Source: Kribbella caucasensis
Lineage (GTDB): Bacteria > Actinomycetota > Actinomycetes > Propionibacteriales > Kribbellaceae
Length of the DNA: 64,000 nucleotides
Assembly (NCBI RefSeq): GCF_004361855.1
Contig: NZ_SNWQ01000015.1
Coordinates: forward strand, 1-64,000
Direction: 5' to 3'
Position 1 is the first letter of the stretch; each line of letters opens with the position of its first letter. The position numbers were made by a program, and so were the translations under genes. Shown piece after piece: positions 60,239 through 64,000 of the stretch. Under the pieces are notes generated by a model that was not told where the DNA came from, did no database searches, and was given only the letters and a program-made list of their open reading frames with translations.

Positions 60239-61255
60239 ATGGAAATCCCGCCCGAACCACAACCGGCTGTTGCCGTGGACGATCTGTGGATGACCTATCG
60301 GGTCCCGGTGCGCGATACCGGATTGATGGCGGCGGCCCGCGCGCTGGTACGGCGGCAGTATCGCGACGTTCACGCCGTCCAGAACGTCACCTTCCAGATC
60401 GCGACCGGACAGGTCGTCGGATTCCTCGGCCGCAACGGAGCCGGAAAGACGACCACGATGAAGATCTTGGCCGGCATCCTGCACCCGACCAGTGGCCGAG
60501 TTCGCGTCCTTGGACAAGTCCCCTGGCGACGGCACAACCACTATCTCCGCGAGATCGCACTCATCCGCGGTAGTCAGCCGATCGGGGACGCTCCGGAACT
60601 CACCGTGCTGGACTCCTTCCGCTACCAGCAGGTCCTCTACGACATCGCCGAATCCCAGTTCAAGCACAATCTGGCCGAGCTGAGCGCACTCCTCGACCTT
60701 GACAGCATCCTCCAGCGACAGGTACGCGCGCTGAGCCTCGGTGAGCGGATGCGCGCCGGCCTGGCACTCGCGCTGGTCTACCGCCCGAAGATCCTGTTCC
60801 TCGACGAGCCCACCATCGGACTGGACATCTCGGCGGCGAAGGTCGTCAGAACCTTCATCGCCGAGTACTCCGCCCAAACAGGAGCCACGGTGCTGCTGAC
60901 CAGCCATTCCATGGCCGACGTGGAATCGCTCTGTGCACGGCTGATCCTGGTCGACGACGGAGCGATCGCCTTCGACGGGCCTCGCGACGAGCTCCGCTCG
61001 ATCTTCGCCCCGACCAAGCTGATCCGAGTCACCGTGGCAGATGACGACGCAGACCTGGCCGGGTGCGGCGACATCCTGCAGCGCGACGGGAATCAGTGGC
61101 TGTTGCGCGTGGACCGAGACGCAGCACCGGCAATCACAGCCCGGATTCTCTCCCGCTTCGCCGTCGCCGACCTGTCCGTCGAGGAACCATCGCTGGAAAA
61201 CGTGATGGACCAGGCCTATCAACGCCTGCGGCGGACGAAGGACGTTACCTCGTGA
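60239..61255 (+). CDS. ABC exporter ATP-binding protein
   Basis: A 338-residue ATPase of the ABC-2 (drug/lipid exporter) type. The Walker A motif is GFLGRNGAGKTTTMKIL, the signature RALSLGERMRAGLALAL, Walker B KILFLDEPTIGLD and the H-loop LLTSHSMADVESL. The signature LSLGER replaces LSGGQ, which is seen in the ABC-2 subfamily with DUF6886/Daunorubicin-like permeases. The C-terminal extension (about residues 250-338) resembles that of DrrA-like subunits. It overlaps the first permease (GTGA). Confidence 0.9.
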   Translation: MEIPPEPQPAVAVDDLWMTYRVPVRDTGLMAAARALVRRQYRDVHAVQNVTFQIATGQVVGFLGRNGAGKTTTMKILAGILHPTSGRVRVLGQVPWRRHNHYLREIALIRGSQPIGDAPELTVLDSFRYQQVLYDIAESQFKHNLAELSALLDLDSILQRQVRALSLGERMRAGLALALVYRPKILFLDEPTIGLDISAAKVVRTFIAEYSAQTGATVLLTSHSMADVESLCARLILVDDGAIAFDGPRDELRSIFAPTKLIRVTVADDDADLAGCGDILQRDGNQWLLRVDRDAAPAITARILSRFAVADLSVEEPSLENVMDQAYQRLRRTKDVTS

Positions 61256-62022
61256 GCCGGATTCTCCGACTGGTACGGCTCGAGATCTGGCGCCAGGTCA
61301 TCGCATGGTCGGGTGCCTGGTGGTTCCTCGTCACGTTGATCATCGGACAAGCTGTGGCGCCACTGCTGGGACTCTTCGTCTGGTTCCACGTCCCCGGCGC
61401 CGGCGCCCAGGTTGGCAGCTACTACCTCGCCGTGATCTGTGTGGCACTGATGACGGCCTCCTTCGAAAACCACACGTTCGCGCAGTCGATCTACAGCGGT
61501 GACATCGCCGCCGCACTCCTGCGACCTCAGCCGCCTGTCATCGGCCCGCTCGGCGAGAACCTGGCAATTCGCCTCTGGATGCTCCTGCTCGGGATACCAC
61601 TGATCACGCTGGTCGGAGTGTCCGTCGGCGCGAGCTTCTCACCACTCGCGATTCTGGCCGCAGTGCCGGCCCTCACCGTCGCAGCAGCCTTGCGCTTCTT
61701 GTTCGTCTGGACTCTGGCCATGGCCGCGTTCTGGACCGAGCGAGTCCACGCCGTGGTCGCCTTCGGCGGAGTACTGATCATCCTGCTCGGTGGTTCCGCA
61801 GCCCCGAACGCACTGCTCCCCGATCCCCTTCGGACCATCGCTCAGATCCTGCCCTTCCGGTCAATGCTCGGCTTTCCCGCCGAGCTGGCGGCCGGCACGC
61901 TGGCACCCGCCGACGCAGCCGCGGGGTACGCGATCTCGGCGTTCTGGACAGCCGCGCTGGGCTGTTGCGCCGTCGGCACCTGGCGCCTCGGCATCCGCCG
62001 CTACACCACAGTGGGGGCCTGA
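61252..62022 (+). CDS. ABC-2 family permease, first subunit
   Basis: A 256-residue membrane protein with six predicted segments, starting SRILRLVRLEIWRQVIAWSG. The region SGDIAAALLRPQPPVIGPLG is the usual cytoplasmic coupling helix of ABC-2 permeases of this kind (RPQP/QPA motif). GTG 61252 overlaps the ATPase stop; the gene ends overlapping the second permease. Confidence 0.85.
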   Translation: MSRILRLVRLEIWRQVIAWSGAWWFLVTLIIGQAVAPLLGLFVWFHVPGAGAQVGSYYLAVICVALMTASFENHTFAQSIYSGDIAAALLRPQPPVIGPLGENLAIRLWMLLLGIPLITLVGVSVGASFSPLAILAAVPALTVAAALRFLFVWTLAMAAFWTERVHAVVAFGGVLIILLGGSAAPNALLPDPLRTIAQILPFRSMLGFPAELAAGTLAPADAAAGYAISAFWTAALGCCAVGTWRLGIRRYTTVGA

Positions 62023-62804
62023 TGAGAATCGCCCGACTTCTCGGTACGGCGTTCTCGCTCTCGCTGCGGCGAGCCCTGGCCTACCGGATCAACCTGTTGT
62101 TCGACGCGCTCCTGGCCCTCGTGGAGCTGACCGCATCGATCGCTATCATCGGCATCATCTTCACCCAGACAGGCCTACTCGCCGGCTGGTCCCAAGGACA
62201 AATGCTGGCCCTGATCGGCACCTACGCGCTGATCACCGGCCTCCGAGCGACCTTCCTCGACCCCAGCCTCTCTGACCTCTCCCAACAGATCCGAGACGGC
62301 CGACTCGACACCTACCTGCTCCAACCAGCGACCACCGTGCTGCTCGCCACCAGTACCCGGCACGCACCCCTCGCCCTCGTGCAAAGCATCCTCGGGATCG
62401 GGGTGATCATCCTCGGACTGCATGAGCTGGCCATCATCCCGTCACCTCTAGCTGTGGGCGGCTGGATCTTGCTCACGCTGATCGGACTGCTGATCGGCTG
62501 GGCAACGTCGGTCGCACTCGCATCCCTGGCCTTCTGGGCCCCTCGGCTCAGCCTCGGAGTATTGCATAGTGCCGCCTGGGAACTCGGCCGATACCCGGTC
62601 GACATCTACGGACGCTGGCTCCAGCGACTACTCACTTTCGCGTTCCCCGTAGCCGCAATCACAACCTGGCCCGCCCAAACCCTCACCCGAGGCGCAGACC
62701 CCAGCATTCTGATCGCAGCCATCCTCCTTGGGTTCGCGTTCACTGCCGGAACCATGCTCCTGTGGCGGACAGGGGTACTGCGCTATACCGGTGCCACCTC
62801 GTAG
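62022..62804 (+). CDS. ABC-2 family permease, second subunit
   Basis: A 260-residue membrane protein with six predicted segments, similar in plan to the first permease. DGRLDTYLLQPATTVLLATS matches the coupling-helix segment. ATG 62022 shares one base with the preceding stop. With the ATPase this forms a complete exporter of ATPase plus two half-permeases; the substrate is unknown. Confidence 0.85.
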   Translation: MRIARLLGTAFSLSLRRALAYRINLLFDALLALVELTASIAIIGIIFTQTGLLAGWSQGQMLALIGTYALITGLRATFLDPSLSDLSQQIRDGRLDTYLLQPATTVLLATSTRHAPLALVQSILGIGVIILGLHELAIIPSPLAVGGWILLTLIGLLIGWATSVALASLAFWAPRLSLGVLHSAAWELGRYPVDIYGRWLQRLLTFAFPVAAITTWPAQTLTRGADPSILIAAILLGFAFTAGTMLLWRTGVLRYTGATS

Positions 62805-62842
62805 GTACCCCGCGCGACTGCTGCACTCGCCCGGCCGGACTG

Positions 62843-63631
62843 CTAGGCCCGCGGCTCGGGCAGATTGAGGACAGCGGCCGCCAGGGACTCAAGCGCTGCC
62901 GCGCCTTCGGCAGGGTCGCGTGTGGCCCAGTACGTGGCTTCGAGTCCCTGGACCTCGAGGTCCATGCCGAAACGTTCGTACCACTGCGGTAGGTACTTAG
63001 GGAATGGTGGATAGCGACCCTCGGAGAGGAACCACGCGGTGTAGATGAGCTTGTGGAGTTGAACCGCAAGGTTCGCGTGGAGCCATCTGTTCTCTCGCTC
63101 GGCTGCCCGACGTAGCTCTTTGACGAAGCCGGGCGCCGCGGCTTCGAGCTGGCGCCGCACCTTCGTGACGAGCGGGGGCGCGGGAGTCTGGACTCGCGAG
63201 CGGTGCTCAGTTCCCAGGCCGGTTGGATCGAGCAACAGCTCAGACTCGGCTAGGCCGGCGGCGACATAGATCGGCAGCGGCCAAGCTGTACCTTCCCAGC
63301 CGTCGCCTTGCTCGAGTTCGCTCATCCAATCCTCGAACGTGTGGCAAGGAACGTGCATGAGATCCACGTCGTAGCCATCGAAGCGCGCCTGCTCCAACAC
63401 CAGCCGTCCGTGCGAGGTGAGCTTCGACTGTCCGGGCAACGTTGACGCAGTGGGGACGTCCTCGTCCCAGATGAGGATGAGGTCGAGGTCGGAATCGTCG
63501 GTCAGGCCCGTGATCACCGATCCCTGGCCGTACATCCAGCTGAGATTGTCGGTGTCGGCGCGGCGGAAGTGGTCGACCAGGCGCTCCACGGCCAACGCAG
63601 CAGACGGTCGGCCTAGCGATGATCCTTGCAT
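62843..63631 (-). CDS. Nucleotidyltransferase domain protein
   Basis: A 262-residue protein with a Pol-beta-like nucleotidyltransferase core: MYGQGSVITGLTDDSDLDLI (GS...DSDLD metal-binding motif) and a third Asp in FDGYDVDLMHVP. The C-terminal half is helical (LRRAAERENRWLHANLAVQL, YTAWFLSEGRYPPFPKYLPQ), similar to aminoglycoside-nucleotidyltransferase-like or DUF4037-type proteins. Substrate unknown. Confidence 0.8.
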   Translation of the reverse strand: MQGSSLGRPSAALAVERLVDHFRRADTDNLSWMYGQGSVITGLTDDSDLDLILIWDEDVPTASTLPGQSKLTSHGRLVLEQARFDGYDVDLMHVPCHTFEDWMSELEQGDGWEGTAWPLPIYVAAGLAESELLLDPTGLGTEHRSRVQTPAPPLVTKVRRQLEAAAPGFVKELRRAAERENRWLHANLAVQLHKLIYTAWFLSEGRYPPFPKYLPQWYERFGMDLEVQGLEATYWATRDPAEGAAALESLAAAVLNLPEPRA

Positions 63632-63682
63632 GGCCAGAGACTACGGAATCAGCTCGGAATCTCCACCCCACGACAATCACGA

Positions 63683-63856
63683 GACTTGACTAGTGCAGAG
63701 AATCCCGTTGCCGAACGCAACCTTCAGGGCTGCGCACCGGCCACCCGCTACCTCGACGCGATCGGTTCCTACTCCACCAACGAGGTCGCGGTGAACTGGA
63801 ACTCCGCCCTCGCCTGGATCACCGCCTTCGCCGACTCCGCCGCGCCTCGAGGCTGA
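63683..63856 (+). pseudogene. C-terminal relic of a GH9 cellulase
   Basis: The plus-strand frame reads ENPVAERNLQGCAPATRYLD, then AIGSYSTNEVAVNWNSALAW and ITAFADSAAPRG before the stop. The block YSTNEVAxNWN(S/A)xLxW is the end of the GH9 catalytic domain and includes its acid/base Glu (NEVAVNWN). No start codon or upstream domain is present; the sequence before 63683 is intergenic to the nucleotidyltransferase. It is a truncated relic of a secreted endoglucanase. Confidence 0.65.
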
Positions 63857-63875
63857 CCACGCCTGGCAGCTCGGC

Positions 63876-64000
63876 CTACGGGAAGCGGGAGGCGAGGGCT
63901 ACGGAGGCGCCGGCGGCCATCAGGGTGAGGAGCATGGCGATACCGGCGAAGCGGGCGGTGATCTCCTTGTCGACGGTGTCGTAGCCGACCGAGGAACCGA
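63876..64000 (-). CDS. C terminus of a membrane protein, probably VWA domain type (partial)
   Basis: Only the last 40 residues are in the window: GSSVGYDTVDKEITARFAGI followed by a hydrophobic segment and ASRFP with the stop at 63876-63878. The pattern, SVGYDTVDxE then one transmembrane helix and a short tail, matches the end of actinobacterial VWA-domain (BatA-like) proteins. The gene continues beyond the window edge. Confidence 0.5.
   Translation of the reverse strand, partial: GSSVGYDTVDKEITARFAGIAMLLTLMAAGASVALASRFP

Overview
The window is high-GC actinobacterial DNA. It most resembles a Propionibacteriales genome such as Kribbella or a relative; this is inferred from base composition, GTG/TTG starts, abundant glycoside hydrolases with ROK/LacI regulators, and gene order, not from a search. 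The chromosomal backbone follows an order I know from Mycobacterium tuberculosis around Rv2228c-Rv2247: RNase H/phosphatase, zinc-ribbon protein and Nif3 protein at 13.7-16.5 kb, then AhpE-like peroxiredoxin, DUF3052, aceE, a PucR-type regulator, fabD, an ACP, KAS and accD6 at 41.2-57.1 kb. Accessory blocks are inserted between these pieces.

Layout. 0.1-6.35 kb: a fumarate reductase operon (small ORF, frdABC ... frdD) preceded by a perfect CRP-type site and split between frdC and frdD by a TnpB element, which is itself split by an IS110 element whose bridge RNA can be read against its own insertion site. 6.35-12.2 kb: a frameshifted PhoD phosphatase, DUF952 protein, RNase P RNA, DUF899 protein, GNAT, TetR, an orphan HExxH reading frame and an ECF sigma factor. 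12.2-16.5 kb: RNA/DNA housekeeping genes. 16.6-29 kb: carbohydrate block (GH13, ROK repressor, GH3, intact PhoD, giant GH38 mannosidase, His-rich protein, ROK kinase). 29.4-40.7 kb: a membrane protein, a cluster of strong hairpins, and a single 3503-residue PKS/NRPS-like megasynthase.

41.1-57.8 kb: tRNA-Val, peroxiredoxin, DUF3052, aceE, a SemiSWEET/flavoprotein/LuxR group, pirin and PHP proteins, and the regulator-fabD-fabH-acpP-fabF-accD6 fatty-acid cluster, ended by a strong terminator. 58-64 kb: LacI regulator with the relic of a sugar permease, a double-HTH MerR regulator facing a three-gene ABC exporter, a nucleotidyltransferase, the relic of a GH9 cellulase, and the edge of a probable VWA protein.

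How the parts work together. AceE supplies acetyl-CoA and AccD6 malonyl-CoA to FabD/FabH/AcpP/FabF under the PucR-type activator. The GH13/GH3/GH38 enzymes and ROK proteins form sugar-use modules. The megasynthase is the main unusual system: an acyl-AMP ligase, a roughly 940-residue disordered linker containing an exact 54-bp duplication, a ketosynthase with Trp in place of the catalytic Cys, AT, ACP, half of a condensation domain and a terminal adenylation domain without carrier or thioesterase. A 38-bp two-tier palindrome lies just upstream of its start. FabD carries a fused biotin-carrier-like domain whose modifiable Lys is Arg.
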